NCBI RefSeq assembly: GCF_900103195.1
Contig: NZ_FMWU01000023.1
Span: 33,076-97,075, forward strand
DNA: 64,000 bases
Direction of reading: 5' to 3'
From: Methylobacterium sp. UNC378MF
GTDB lineage: Bacteria > Pseudomonadota > Alphaproteobacteria > Rhizobiales > Beijerinckiaceae
Positions within the stretch are counted from its first letter, which is position 1. Every line of letters starts with the position of its first letter. The notes under the pieces are model-generated. The model made no database searches and had not been told where the DNA came from. It saw only the letters and a list, made by a program, of their open reading frames with translations. The position numbers and the translations under genes were made by a program. Positions 1 to 9,242 of the stretch are shown one piece after another.

Positions 1-2
1 TG

Positions 3-266
3 CACGAGACTTTCGACCGGGTGAGCGCCGATAGCCGCCACCGTGATGTCCAGATCAGCGAGTGGCGCGAGATCACCAAGCGCGAGTTCGTCCACTCGTT
101 CAAGAGCGCTCAGCGCACTACCGGAAACGACACGCTGTTCGCCAAGGCCAATTTGCTGCCGATGCTCCAGCGCGGTACGCCGAAGGCCTCGGCGATCCAT
201 GGGCTCTGCCTCTCGCTCCAATCCGACGCGATGTCCCGCCAGGGCATCGATCATCTCTTCATCTGA
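3..266 (+). CDS. C-terminal end of an unidentified protein (5' end outside window)
   Basis: The frame is open from the left edge to a TGA at 264-266, so this is probably the last 87 residues of a longer protein; a GTG at 21 could start an 81-residue protein instead. No domain is recognised. The tail is mixed and soluble-looking, with no membrane segment, and ends in GIDHLFI. The next gene, a CheY-like receiver, begins only 7 bases after the stop, so the two are probably co-transcribed and the missing part could be a signalling protein. That link is inference from spacing alone. Confidence 0.45.
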   Translation, partial: HETFDRVSADSRHRDVQISEWREITKREFVHSFKSAQRTTGNDTLFAKANLLPMLQRGTPKASAIHGLCLSLQSDAMSRQGIDHLFI

Positions 267-273
267 GCCGCCG

Positions 274-732
274 ATGTCCGAGAGCGATACGCCGCCGATC
301 CTCATCGTCGACGACCAGGAGAAGCTTCTCCGCCTGATCGTGATGCTGATGACCCGGATCGGATTCCCCGATGTCGAGGGCGTCACCAGCGCGCCCGAGG
401 CGCTGGAGCGGCTGCGGCAGCGCCGCTACGCCCTGGTGATCTCCGACCTCGACATGGAGCCGATGGACGGACTCAGCTTGCTCCGCGAGATCCGCGCCGA
501 CGACGCCCTGATGAACACGCCCTTCATGCTGACTGAATCCTCCTTCGATTTCGAGGATATCAATCTCGCCCACCAGGCCGGGGCGGACGCTTTCATTCTC
601 AAGCCCTTCGACATGGCGGTGTTGAAGAGCAAGCTGAAGCAGGTGCTCAACCGCAAGCCGCGCAAGCGCGAGACGCCGATCGCCTCGGAATCGAGCTTGA
701 GCGTGGAGTTCCCGATGCTGGGGAAGTTCTGA
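274..732 (+). CDS. stand-alone CheY-like response regulator receiver
   Basis: A 152-residue single-domain receiver. The fold landmarks are visible: an acidic pair in ILIVDDQEK, the phospho-acceptor Asp in VISDLDMEPMDG, the switch Thr in FMLTESS, and the conserved Lys in FILKPFD. A basic, Ser-rich tail of about 25 residues follows the domain. There is no output domain, so it should act by protein-protein contact, as CheY or DivK-type proteins do. The ATG at 274 is chosen because it immediately precedes the receiver fold; the frame is open further upstream but overlaps the preceding gene and has no domain. The cognate kinase is not in view. Confidence 0.85.
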   Translation: MSESDTPPILIVDDQEKLLRLIVMLMTRIGFPDVEGVTSAPEALERLRQRRYALVISDLDMEPMDGLSLLREIRADDALMNTPFMLTESSFDFEDINLAHQAGADAFILKPFDMAVLKSKLKQVLNRKPRKRETPIASESSLSVEFPMLGKF

Positions 733-776
733 CAGCGGGCCGTTTGGACGCTCCACCGTAAAGTGCCCATCCCCTT

Positions 777-798
777 CCCCCTCCAGCGAGGGAGGGGG
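777..798. terminator. GC hairpin between convergent genes
   Basis: CCCCCTCC at 777-784 pairs with GGAGGGGG at 791-798 across a 6-base loop. It lies between the 3' ends of the receiver gene (+) and prfC (-), a place where a bidirectional terminator is expected. There is no U-tract on either side, so intrinsic termination is only a guess. Confidence 0.4.
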
Positions 799-825
799 CG
801 AATGGCTCAGCGGCCGCCGAAACCC

Positions 826-2439
<1,614 letters not shown>

Positions 2440-2624
2440 GGAGCGAACGCTCTGTATCGGCGGAACGTGGTGGTGCGCGGCGCGCCACTCGCGCGGTCTC
2501 GGGATCGTGTAGCGGCAAGCCCCGATATTGGCAAAGACGCCGGCAGAATGGGGCCGCCTTTCAGGCACCGTACAGGGGAGCGGCACCACGCTTCCCCGGC
2601 CGATTCACGCTTCGCGAGGCCCCG

Positions 2625-4154
2625 ATGTCGCGCGCCGCAACACGCTGCTGTCTGGTCACCGTCCTGCTGCTCGCCTCGGCAAGTCCGGGGCCTCGCGCGG
2701 CCGAGGCGCCGCCGCGCGCCGCCGCGTCCGACGCCGCCTTCCTCGATGCCCTGACCTGGGGCGCCACGCCCTCTTCCTTTGCGCAGCTCACCGCGGATGG
2801 GCGAGCCCGCTGGCTTCACGCGCAGCTCCATCCGCCGGCCGAATCGCGGCTGCCGCCCGCCGCCCAGGCGCAGGTCGACGCGCTGACCCCGCCGGGCAGC
2901 CTGTTCGAGCGGGCCCTGGCGCTGGACGCGCAGGCGAGGGCCGCCAAGGACATCCCGGATCCCGAGGCGCGGAAGGCCGCGCAGCAGGCGTTCCAGGGCG
3001 CGCTCAACACGGCCGCGCGGAACGCCGCCTCCGTATGGGTGCTGCGGGCGCTCTACAGCCCCGATCAGCTGCGCGAGCGCCTGACGTGGTTCTGGTTCAA
3101 CCGGTTCAACGTCCACCAGGGCAAGTCGACCCTGCGCGCCGCCGTGGGCGACTACCTCGACACCGCGATCCGCCCGCACGTGCTCGGCCGCTTCCGCGAC
3201 CTGCTGATGGCGAGCCTGCGCCACCCGGCGATGCTGCGCTACCTCGACAACGACGCCAACGCGGCCGGCCGGCCGAACGAGAACTACGCCCGGGAGATCA
3301 TGGAGCTGCACACGATGGGCGTCGGCTCCGGCTACACGCAGGGCGACGTCGAGGCGCTGGCGCGGATCCTGAGCGGCGTCGGCATCGACCTGAAGCCCGA
3401 GACTCCGAAGCTCCGCCCCGAGCACGCCGCCGATTACCGCCGGGACGACCTGTTCGCGTTCAACCCGAACCGGCACGATTACGGCGACAAGGTCTTCCTC
3501 GGCACGCGCATCCAGGGCCGCGGCTGGCCCGAGGTCGAGGAGGCGGTCGACCTGATCGCCCGCAACCCCGCCACCGCGACCAACGTCTCCCGGGCACTGG
3601 CCACCTACTTCCTCGGCCAGCCGCCCGACGGCGCCCTGGTGGCGCGGCTCGCCGCTGTCTTCGGCCGCACCGACGGTGACATCGCCGCGGTGATGGAGGC
3701 GCTGGTGCGCGAGCCGGCCTTCACGGCCGAGCGCGGCGGCGCCTTCAAGGATCCGGTGCGCTACGTCTTCTCGGCCCTGCGCATGGCCTACGACGCGCGC
3801 GTGATCCGCAACGCCGGCCCGGTGCTCGGCTGGCTGAACCGGCTCGGCGAGGGCCTGTTCAACCGCTCGACGCCGGACGGCTACCCCCTCGACGCCGCCG
3901 CGTGGAGCGGGCCCGGGCAGCTCGCGACGCGGTTCGAGATTGCCCGGCAGATCGGATCCGGCTCGGCCGGCCTGTTCAAGCCGGCGCTGCCCGATCAGGC
4001 CGAGGAGCCGGCCTTCCCGGTGCTCGCGAACGGGCTCTACTTCGCGGCGCTCTCCGGCACGCTGTCGGCGGCGACCCGGGCGGCCCTCGACCAGGCGGTC
4101 TCGCCGCAGGACTGGAACACCCTCTACCTCGCCTCGCCGGAGTTCATGCGATGA
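2625..4154 (+). CDS. DUF1800 family exported protein
   Basis: A 509-residue protein with a Sec-type signal at its N-terminus (hydrophobic VTVLLLASASPGPRAAEA) and the DUF1800 core. Family landmarks are WFWFNRFNVHQGK, LRHPAMLRYLDNDAN, NENYAREIMELHTMG and the later FLGQPPDGALV. The biochemical role of DUF1800 is unknown. It is almost always next to a DUF1501 gene, as here: the TGA of this gene overlaps the ATG of the next in ATGA, so translation is probably coupled and the two proteins may work together outside the cytoplasm. Confidence 0.92.
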   Translation: MSRAATRCCLVTVLLLASASPGPRAAEAPPRAAASDAAFLDALTWGATPSSFAQLTADGRARWLHAQLHPPAESRLPPAAQAQVDALTPPGSLFERALALDAQARAAKDIPDPEARKAAQQAFQGALNTAARNAASVWVLRALYSPDQLRERLTWFWFNRFNVHQGKSTLRAAVGDYLDTAIRPHVLGRFRDLLMASLRHPAMLRYLDNDANAAGRPNENYAREIMELHTMGVGSGYTQGDVEALARILSGVGIDLKPETPKLRPEHAADYRRDDLFAFNPNRHDYGDKVFLGTRIQGRGWPEVEEAVDLIARNPATATNVSRALATYFLGQPPDGALVARLAAVFGRTDGDIAAVMEALVREPAFTAERGGAFKDPVRYVFSALRMAYDARVIRNAGPVLGWLNRLGEGLFNRSTPDGYPLDAAAWSGPGQLATRFEIARQIGSGSAGLFKPALPDQAEEPAFPVLANGLYFAALSGTLSAATRAALDQAVSPQDWNTLYLASPEFMR

Positions 4155-5338
4155 ACCGTCGCGACCTGATCCGTGCCTCGGCGGCGCTCGGCCTGTCCAC
4201 GGTGGCGGGGCGCGTCTGGGCGGCCCCGAAAGCCGACGCGCGCCTCCTCGTGGTGTTCCTGCGCGGCGCCTACGACGCCGCCAACGTGGTGATCCCGACC
4301 GGCAGCGAGTTCTACTACCGGTCGCGGCCGAACCTTGCGATCCCGAAGCCGGACGCCGCCGACCCGAAGGCCGCCCTGGCGCTCGACGCCGACTGGAGCC
4401 TGCACCCGGCTCTGCGCGAGACGCTCCTGCCGCTCTACGCCAAGGGCCAGGCCGCCTTCGTGCCGTTCGCCGGCACGGACGACCTGACCCGGAGCCATTT
4501 CGAGACTCAGGACACGATCGAGATGGGCCAGACGGTCGGGGCCGCCCGCGACTACAATTCCGGCTTCATGGCCCGGCTCGCCGCCGAGCTGACCCGGGTC
4601 CGGCCGATCGCCTTCACCGACCAGATGCCGCTGATCTTCCGGGGCGGCGAGACAGTGCCCAACATCGCCATCAACGGCGTCGGCAAGCCCGGCATCGACG
4701 ACCGGCAGGCCCGCCTCATCGCCGCCATGTACAGCGACACCAAGCTGGCTGCCGCCGTGACCGAGGGGTTCCGGGTGCGCGACGCGGTCTACCACACGAT
4801 CTCCGACCATGCCGGGCAGGCCGACCGCGGGGCGGTCTCGCCCAAGGGCTTCGAGCTGTCGGCCCGGCGCATCGGCCGCCTGATGCGCGAGAATTTCAAC
4901 CTCGGCTTCGTGGATGTCGGCGGCTGGGACACGCACGTGAACCAGGGTGCCGGCACCGGCTACCTCGCCGACCGGCTCGGCGAGCTGGGGCGCGGCCTCG
5001 CGGGCTTCATCGAGGAGATCGGGCCGGGCTGGTCCGGCACGGTGGTGGTCGTGCTGTCGGAGTTCGGGCGCACCTTCCGGGAGAACGGCAGCCGCGGTAC
5101 CGACCACGGCCACGGCAGCGTCTACTGGATCCTCGGCGGCGGGATCCGCGGCGGTCGGATCGCGGGGCCGCAGGTGCGGGCCGACGAGGCGCACCTGTTC
5201 CAGAACCGGGATTATCCTGTGCTCACCGACTATCGCGGGCTGCTGGGCGGCCTGTTCCGGCGGCTCTACGGGCTCGACCAAGCGAGCCTGCGGCGGATCT
5301 TTCCCAACGCGGATCCGGCGGATCTGGCGCTGCTTTAG
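4151..5338 (+). CDS. DUF1501 (sulfatase-fold-like) TAT-exported protein
   Basis: A 395-residue protein starting MNRRDLIRASAALGLSTVAG, a twin-arginine-like signal ending at VWAAP, so export in folded form is likely. DUF1501 proteins are distantly related to alkaline phosphatase/sulfatase folds. Visible family signatures are LLVVFLRGAYDAANVVIP, DDLTRSHFETQDTIE, VDVGGWDTHVNQG and VVLSEFGRTFRENGSRGTDHGHG, the last rich in candidate metal ligands. The start overlaps the stop of the DUF1800 gene by ATGA, giving a two-gene unit. Substrate unknown. Confidence 0.92.
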   Translation: MNRRDLIRASAALGLSTVAGRVWAAPKADARLLVVFLRGAYDAANVVIPTGSEFYYRSRPNLAIPKPDAADPKAALALDADWSLHPALRETLLPLYAKGQAAFVPFAGTDDLTRSHFETQDTIEMGQTVGAARDYNSGFMARLAAELTRVRPIAFTDQMPLIFRGGETVPNIAINGVGKPGIDDRQARLIAAMYSDTKLAAAVTEGFRVRDAVYHTISDHAGQADRGAVSPKGFELSARRIGRLMRENFNLGFVDVGGWDTHVNQGAGTGYLADRLGELGRGLAGFIEEIGPGWSGTVVVVLSEFGRTFRENGSRGTDHGHGSVYWILGGGIRGGRIAGPQVRADEAHLFQNRDYPVLTDYRGLLGGLFRRLYGLDQASLRRIFPNADPADLALL

Positions 5339-5399
5339 GAGGCCGCCCGCTGAAGCTCGCGCCGTCCCAGCACTCTCGAGCCTGAGTTTTCGGCCTCTC

Positions 5400-5491
5400 C
5401 GTCATCGCGAGCGCAGCGAAGCGACCCAGGGCTGCACGATATCGGACGGCGTCGCGCGACACTGGGTTGCTTCGCTGCGCTCGCGATGACG
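5400..5491. repeat. interspersed palindromic repeat, family A (full copy)
   Basis: A 92-base imperfect inverted repeat. The left arm begins CGTCATCGCGAGCGCAGCGA and continues with AGCGACCCAGGG; the right arm ends TTCGCTGCGCTCGCGATGACG. A second full copy of the same length lies at 33400-33491, and half or decayed copies at 7584-7605, 41941-41965 and 46769-46799. All five are intergenic. It sits between the 3' ends of the DUF1501 gene (+) and ltaE (-). Confidence 0.85.
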
Positions 5492-5595
5492 ACCGTGCGC
5501 CCGTCGTGCCAGCGTATCGACGCTCCTCAGGGAAACTCGACACCAGCGCGCGAAACACCTTCGGTGGGCGGCTCTGCACCCCTCTGTCTACCGGA

Positions 5596-6642
5596 TCAGG
5601 CCGCGGCGGCCGCCAGCGCGCGCAGGTCGCCGACCAGCTCGTCGACTCGCTCCGGCCGGGCATCCCAGGCGAACATGAAGCGCGCCCCGCCGCCGATGAA
5701 GGTGTAGAACCGCCAGCCCCGGGCACGCAGGCCCTCCATCGTGGCCGCCGGCATCGTCAGGAAGACCGCGTTCGCCTCGACGGGAAACAGCGCCCGCACG
5801 CCCGGCAGCCCGGCGACCGCCTCGGAGAAACGCCGGGCACAGGCATTGCCGTGGGCCGCGTTCGTCAGCCACGCGCCGCTCTCCAGCATGCCGACCCAGG
5901 GGGCGGCGAGGAAGCGCATCTTCGAGGCGAGCTGCCCGGCCTGCTTGCAGCGGTAGCCGAAATCCTCCGCGAGCTTGGCGTCGAAGAACACCACCGCCTC
6001 GCCCGCATGCATACCGTTCTTGGTGCCGCCGAAGCACAGGACGTCGACGCCCGAGCGCCACGTCATGTCGGCGGGGCTGCAGTTCAGGCTCGCGCAGGCA
6101 TTAGCGAAGCGCGACCCGTCCATGTGCAGGGCGAGGCCCAGCTCGCGGCAGGTCGCCGACAGGGCCCGTAGCTCGGCGAGGCTGTAGACCTGCCCGGTCT
6201 CGGTCGGCTGCGTGATCGTCACCACCCGCGGCCGCGGGAAGTGGATGTCGCTGCGGTTCTGGGCGAGCCCGCGGATCGCCTCCGGCGTGAGCTTGCCGCC
6301 CTCGGTCCGGACGGTCAGCAGCTTCGAGCCGTTGGAGAAGAATTCCGGCGCGCCGCACTCGTCGGTCTCGACATGGGCCGAATCGGCGCAGATCACGCTG
6401 TGGTAGGACTGACACAGCGCGGCCAGAGCCAGCGCGTTGGCGGCGGTGCCGTTGAAGGCGAAGAACACCTCACACGGGGTCTCGAACAGGTCCCGGAACG
6501 CGTTGGCCGCCCGGGCAGTCCAGGCATCCTCGCCGTAGGCCGGGGCGTGACCGCGATTGGCCGCCTCCATGGCCGCCCAGGCCTCCGGGCAGATGCCGGA
6601 ATAGTTGTCGCTGGCGAATTGCTGCGAGTCGTCGTGTCTCAT
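5596..6642 (-). CDS. ltaE: low-specificity L-threonine aldolase (beta-eliminating lyase fold)
   Basis: A 348-residue PLP enzyme of the threonine aldolase family, which splits threonine/allo-threonine to glycine and acetaldehyde. The N-terminus has the family start FASDNYSGICPEAWAAM; HVETDECGAPEFF and GLALHMDGSRFANAC are typical; the PLP lysine is in CFGGTKNGMHAGEAV. The length matches the family (330-350). It reads away from rpsU, with about 220 bases between the two starts, and converges on the DUF1501 gene. Stereospecificity (L-threonine versus L-allo-threonine) cannot be read from the sequence. Confidence 0.92.
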   Translation of the reverse strand: MRHDDSQQFASDNYSGICPEAWAAMEAANRGHAPAYGEDAWTARAANAFRDLFETPCEVFFAFNGTAANALALAALCQSYHSVICADSAHVETDECGAPEFFSNGSKLLTVRTEGGKLTPEAIRGLAQNRSDIHFPRPRVVTITQPTETGQVYSLAELRALSATCRELGLALHMDGSRFANACASLNCSPADMTWRSGVDVLCFGGTKNGMHAGEAVVFFDAKLAEDFGYRCKQAGQLASKMRFLAAPWVGMLESGAWLTNAAHGNACARRFSEAVAGLPGVRALFPVEANAVFLTMPAATMEGLRARGWRFYTFIGGGARFMFAWDARPERVDELVGDLRALAAAAA

Positions 6643-6740
6643 CTGCGCAACCTAGCACGGCGCAGGCGCAGATGGATCGCGCGGCACGGTTGGAACTGGT
6701 GCGCGCTTGGTGTAATAGCCCCGTCAAGGCGTGAGCTCCA

Positions 6741-6818
6741 CGCCGATTCGGAAACCGACGTTCCCGTCCCTCCCGGGTTCAAACCGGGCGAGGGACGTTG
6801 CCGGTTTCCAGATCGGCG
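6741..6818 (+). ncRNA. long hairpin in the rpsU 5' leader
   Basis: An extended stem with small internal loops: CGCCGAT (6741-6747) with ATCGGCG (6812-6818), GGAAACCG (6750-6757) with CGGTTTCC (6802-6809), CGTCCCTC (6765-6772) with GAGGGACG (6790-6797), and CCGG (6773-6776) with CCGG (6784-6787) around a GTTCAAA loop. It ends 46 bases before the rpsU start. Since the flanking genes are divergent it is not a shared terminator; a structured mRNA leader for rpsU is the simplest reading, but the transcript start is not known. Confidence 0.55.
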
Positions 6819-6864
6819 GCGGGCCGCGTGAACCCAGAACTTCAGGTCCAGAGGATCAAGTCCG

Positions 6865-7200
6865 TTGCAGGTACTCGTTCGCGACAACAACGTCGATCAA
6901 GCGCTCCGCGTCCTCAAGAAGAAGATGCAGCGCGAGGGCATCTTCCGCGAGATGAAGCAGCGCAAGGCTTATGAGAAGCCGTCCGTGCGCAAGGCTCGCG
7001 AGAAGGCTGAGGCCGTCCGCCGCGCCCGCAAGCAGGCCCGCAAGACCGCGATCCGCGAGGGCCTGATCGCCGCGCCGAAGCCGAAGCCCCGCTTCCCCGC
7101 CGGTGGCCGTCGTCCCGGCTTCCCGTCGCCGTCCGCCGCGCAGGGCCAGGGTGGCAACGCCGCTGGCCAGACCCCGGTCAGCCCGGCTCCCGCCGCCTGA
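6865..7200 (+). CDS. rpsU: 30S ribosomal protein S21 with extended C-terminal tail
   Basis: A 111-residue S21, which helps the 30S subunit select mRNA. The first 60 or so residues are a canonical S21 (MQVLVRDNNVDQALRVLKKK, then REGIFREMKQRKAYEKPS and a Lys/Arg-rich helix). The last 40 residues are a Pro/Gly/Ala/Gln-rich tail not present in enterobacterial S21 (about 71 residues); longer tails are common in Rhizobiales. The start is a TTG at 6865, supported by conservation of the N-terminus and AGAGGA about 10 bases upstream. A long hairpin precedes the gene and a strong intrinsic terminator follows it, so it is probably monocistronic. Confidence 0.96.
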   Translation: MQVLVRDNNVDQALRVLKKKMQREGIFREMKQRKAYEKPSVRKAREKAEAVRRARKQARKTAIREGLIAAPKPKPRFPAGGRRPGFPSPSAAQGQGGNAAGQTPVSPAPAA

Positions 7201-7222
7201 GCGACACCACTCCGGTAATGAG

Positions 7223-7258
7223 AAAGCCCGGCCTGCGCGCAGGCCGGGCTTTCTTTTT
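7223..7258 (+). terminator. intrinsic terminator of rpsU
   Basis: A near-perfect stem, AAAGCCCGGCCTG with CAGGCCGGGCTTT around a CGCG loop, followed by TTCTTTTT. It begins 23 bases after the rpsU stop. This is the clearest Rho-independent terminator in the window. Confidence 0.93.
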
Positions 7259-7375
7259 GGGTTGCGACGAGGCCGGACGGAGACGCCCGGTAACGTGAGC
7301 CGTGCGCGACTGGACTTGTTTCCGATTGGATTGGGACGGGGGCGATCGCGTAGCCCGTGCCGCACAGGACACGGG

Positions 7376-7472
7376 ACCCCTCTCCCGTGCGGGAGAGGGA
7401 CGGAGTGAGGGATGCGACCGTTCCGGAAAGATCCGATCCCTCACCCCAGACCTCTCGCGAACGGAAGAGAGG
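7376..7472. repeat. interspersed palindromic repeat, family B
   Basis: Contains CCCTCTCCCGTGCGGGAGAGGG followed by a GTGAGGGATGCGACC block and a second inverted part, GATCCCTCACCCC then CTCTCGCGAACGGAAGAGAGG. A related copy lies at 39604-39700 between fmdA and fmdB. This copy fills most of the 442-base gap between rpsU and the next gene; a decayed family A half copy (7584-7605) follows. I see no gene in this gap. Confidence 0.75.
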
Positions 7473-7583
7473 CATGGCGCGTCTGTCTTGACCGGAGTCG
7501 TTCTTCCAAACGGTTGTAACACGAGCGGGAACAGCTCGAGGCGCTCAAGTCGAAGCCGCATTCGGTGATGCGGCGCCGAGTCG

Positions 7584-7605
7584 GTTCGCGGCGCTCGCGA
7601 TGACG
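7584..7605. repeat. decayed half copy of palindromic repeat family A
   Basis: GTTCGCGGCGCTCGCGATGACG resembles the right arm of the 92-base repeat at 5400-5491 (TTCGCTGCGCTCGCGATGACG). No left arm is found nearby. Confidence 0.45.
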
Positions 7606-7642
7606 TGAAGGGCTTCGGCAGGCGCGCGCTGAGGCCGCCGAT

Positions 7643-8035
7643 TCACGCCGCCTTGGCGGCCATGGTCGCGTGCTCGGCCTGGACCAGCACGTCAAGGGCC
7701 CGCCAGGGCTTCTGCATGTAGACCGCCTGATCGGGGAGCCGCGCGTCCCGGCTCGCGCCCGAGGTGACGACCACGCGGACGTCCGGCCAGCGCCGCTTCA
7801 CCGCCTGCGCAAGCGACACGCCGTCCATAGCCCCCGGCAGGCGCACGTCGGCGAAGAGCAGCGCCACCGTCACGTCGGCGCGCTCCAGCACCGAGAGGGC
7901 CGCCTCCGCGCTCTCGCAGGCGATCACGCCGAGGTCGGTCTCCTCCAGCACCGCCGTTGCGAGGTCGCGCACAGCCGCATCGTCCTCCACGACGAGCGCC
8001 ACGGGGGCGGAACTATCGGGCGTTGCGCGATCCAT
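7643..8035 (-). CDS. stand-alone response regulator receiver
   Basis: A 130-residue single receiver domain. The acidic pocket is in ALVVEDDAAVRDL, the phospho-acceptor Asp in LLFADVRLPGAMDG, the switch residue region in VVVTSGAS, and the Lys in YMQKPWRALD. The ADVRLPG..MDG..LA pattern is common in FixJ/Rhizobiales orphan receivers. The ATG at 8035 has AGGAGAC just upstream; frame extension further upstream lacks homology. No kinase is adjacent. Partner unknown. Confidence 0.88.
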   Translation of the reverse strand: MDRATPDSSAPVALVVEDDAAVRDLATAVLEETDLGVIACESAEAALSVLERADVTVALLFADVRLPGAMDGVSLAQAVKRRWPDVRVVVTSGASRDARLPDQAVYMQKPWRALDVLVQAEHATMAAKAA

Positions 8036-8355
8036 AAAAGTCTCCTGCTGCCGGTGCCTTGCCCCGCGTCGGGCCGTCGCCTGAAGGGCGAACTTCTGAT
8101 TCCCCGATTCGGCCATGCTGACCCTTCATGAGGCGGCTCACAAGAGTCGCGTAGCTCCGGGGGCGAATGCCTGCCCTGCGGACAGGCGGCACCATTTTCA
8201 TGCGCAACGCACGAAAATGGCGCAGTTTCCGGGCGGTTAAGAAACTGTTCACCGGAGTGGACCGACTGTTAACGTCCTGTGGCGGAACGTCTCCACCCGC
8301 GCGAGGCGTCTCACCGGATCGAACGCGGCCCAGAGCTGAAGGATCATCGTCCGAC
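8036..8355. other. divergent intergenic region with a hairpin
   Basis: A 320-base gap between two divergent starts; I see no gene. It holds CCATTTTC (8192-8199) paired with GAAAATGG (8213-8220), extended inside by TGCG/CGCA around a CAA loop, and a smaller GCCTG/CAGGC repeat (8169-8173 with 8183-8187). The local A/T richness around 8190-8280 suggests that the promoters are here. Confidence 0.5.
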
Positions 8356-9141
8356 ATGTGCCGTTTCCTCGCCTACAGCGGTGAGCCGGTCTTCCTCTCC
8401 GACCTCGTCTGCGCGCCGACCCACTCGCTGGTGCACCAGTCGCTGCACGCCGACGAGGGGAAGACCGAGACCAACGGCGACGGTTTCGGCATCGGCTGGT
8501 ACGCCGAGCGGCCCGAGCCGGGTGTGTACCGCGACATCTCCCCGGCCTGGTCGGACGAGAACCTGGTGAACCTCTGCGGTCAGGTACGGGCGCGGACGTT
8601 CTTCGCGCACGTGCGGGCTTCGACCGGGACGGCCACCGCCCGGGCCAACTGCCACCCCTTCGTGCATGGCCGCCACCTGTTCATGCACAACGGCCAGATC
8701 GGCGGCTACCACCGGATCAAGCGGCGACTCGAGGCGCTGATCCCGGATTCCTACTACGACCATCGCCGCGGCAGCACGGACTCGGAGGCGCTCTTCCTCC
8801 TGGCGCTCGCCAACGGCCTTGAGGCGGATCCCGTCGGCGCGATGGCGCGGACGCTGAAGACCGTCCGCGAACTGATGGAGGCGGCCAATGTCTGCGAACC
8901 GCTGCGCTTCACCGCGCTGCTCACGGACGGCGAGACGCTGACCGCCTATCGCTGGGCCTGCGACGGCCGGCCGCCGAGCTTGTATTACCGCGAGGGGCCG
9001 GGCGGCATCGTGGTGGTGTCGGAGCCGATCGACGGCTGCCGCGAGGGGTGGCAGGTGGTCCCGAAGGGCGCGACCCTGCGCGCCCGCCACGGGACCGCGA
9101 CCCTCGTCGAGGCGCCGGAGCCCGCTCGCGCCGCCGCCTGA
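8356..9141 (+). CDS. class II glutamine amidotransferase (YafJ/EgtC-like)
   Basis: A 261-residue Ntn-type glutamine amidotransferase. The N-terminus is MCRFLAYSGEPVFLSDL: after Met removal Cys2 would be the nucleophile. Other family features are HADEGKTETNGDGFGIGWY, FFAHVRASTGTA, CHPFVHGRHLFMHNGQI and the STDSEALF strip near the active site. The role could be gamma-glutamyl amide hydrolysis, as in EgtC of ergothioneine synthesis, but no egtB/egtD neighbour is present, so only the enzyme class is claimed. The ATG at 8356 is fixed by the need for Cys at position 2. Confidence 0.9.
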   Translation: MCRFLAYSGEPVFLSDLVCAPTHSLVHQSLHADEGKTETNGDGFGIGWYAERPEPGVYRDISPAWSDENLVNLCGQVRARTFFAHVRASTGTATARANCHPFVHGRHLFMHNGQIGGYHRIKRRLEALIPDSYYDHRRGSTDSEALFLLALANGLEADPVGAMARTLKTVRELMEAANVCEPLRFTALLTDGETLTAYRWACDGRPPSLYYREGPGGIVVVSEPIDGCREGWQVVPKGATLRARHGTATLVEAPEPARAAA

Positions 9142-9242
9142 ATACAGTCGGCGGCAGCCATGCCGCCGCGGGGATTGCCGGGGCGCGCCACATCGCCACA
9201 TTCCGCCTGCGGCCGATCGTGCGGCCGAGCGGGAATCGACCG

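Noticed and set aside
6765..6797. GGGTTCAAACC looking like a tRNA T-arm
   Set aside because: The surrounding sequence pairs as one long hairpin and no anticodon arm, D-arm or acceptor stem can be drawn.
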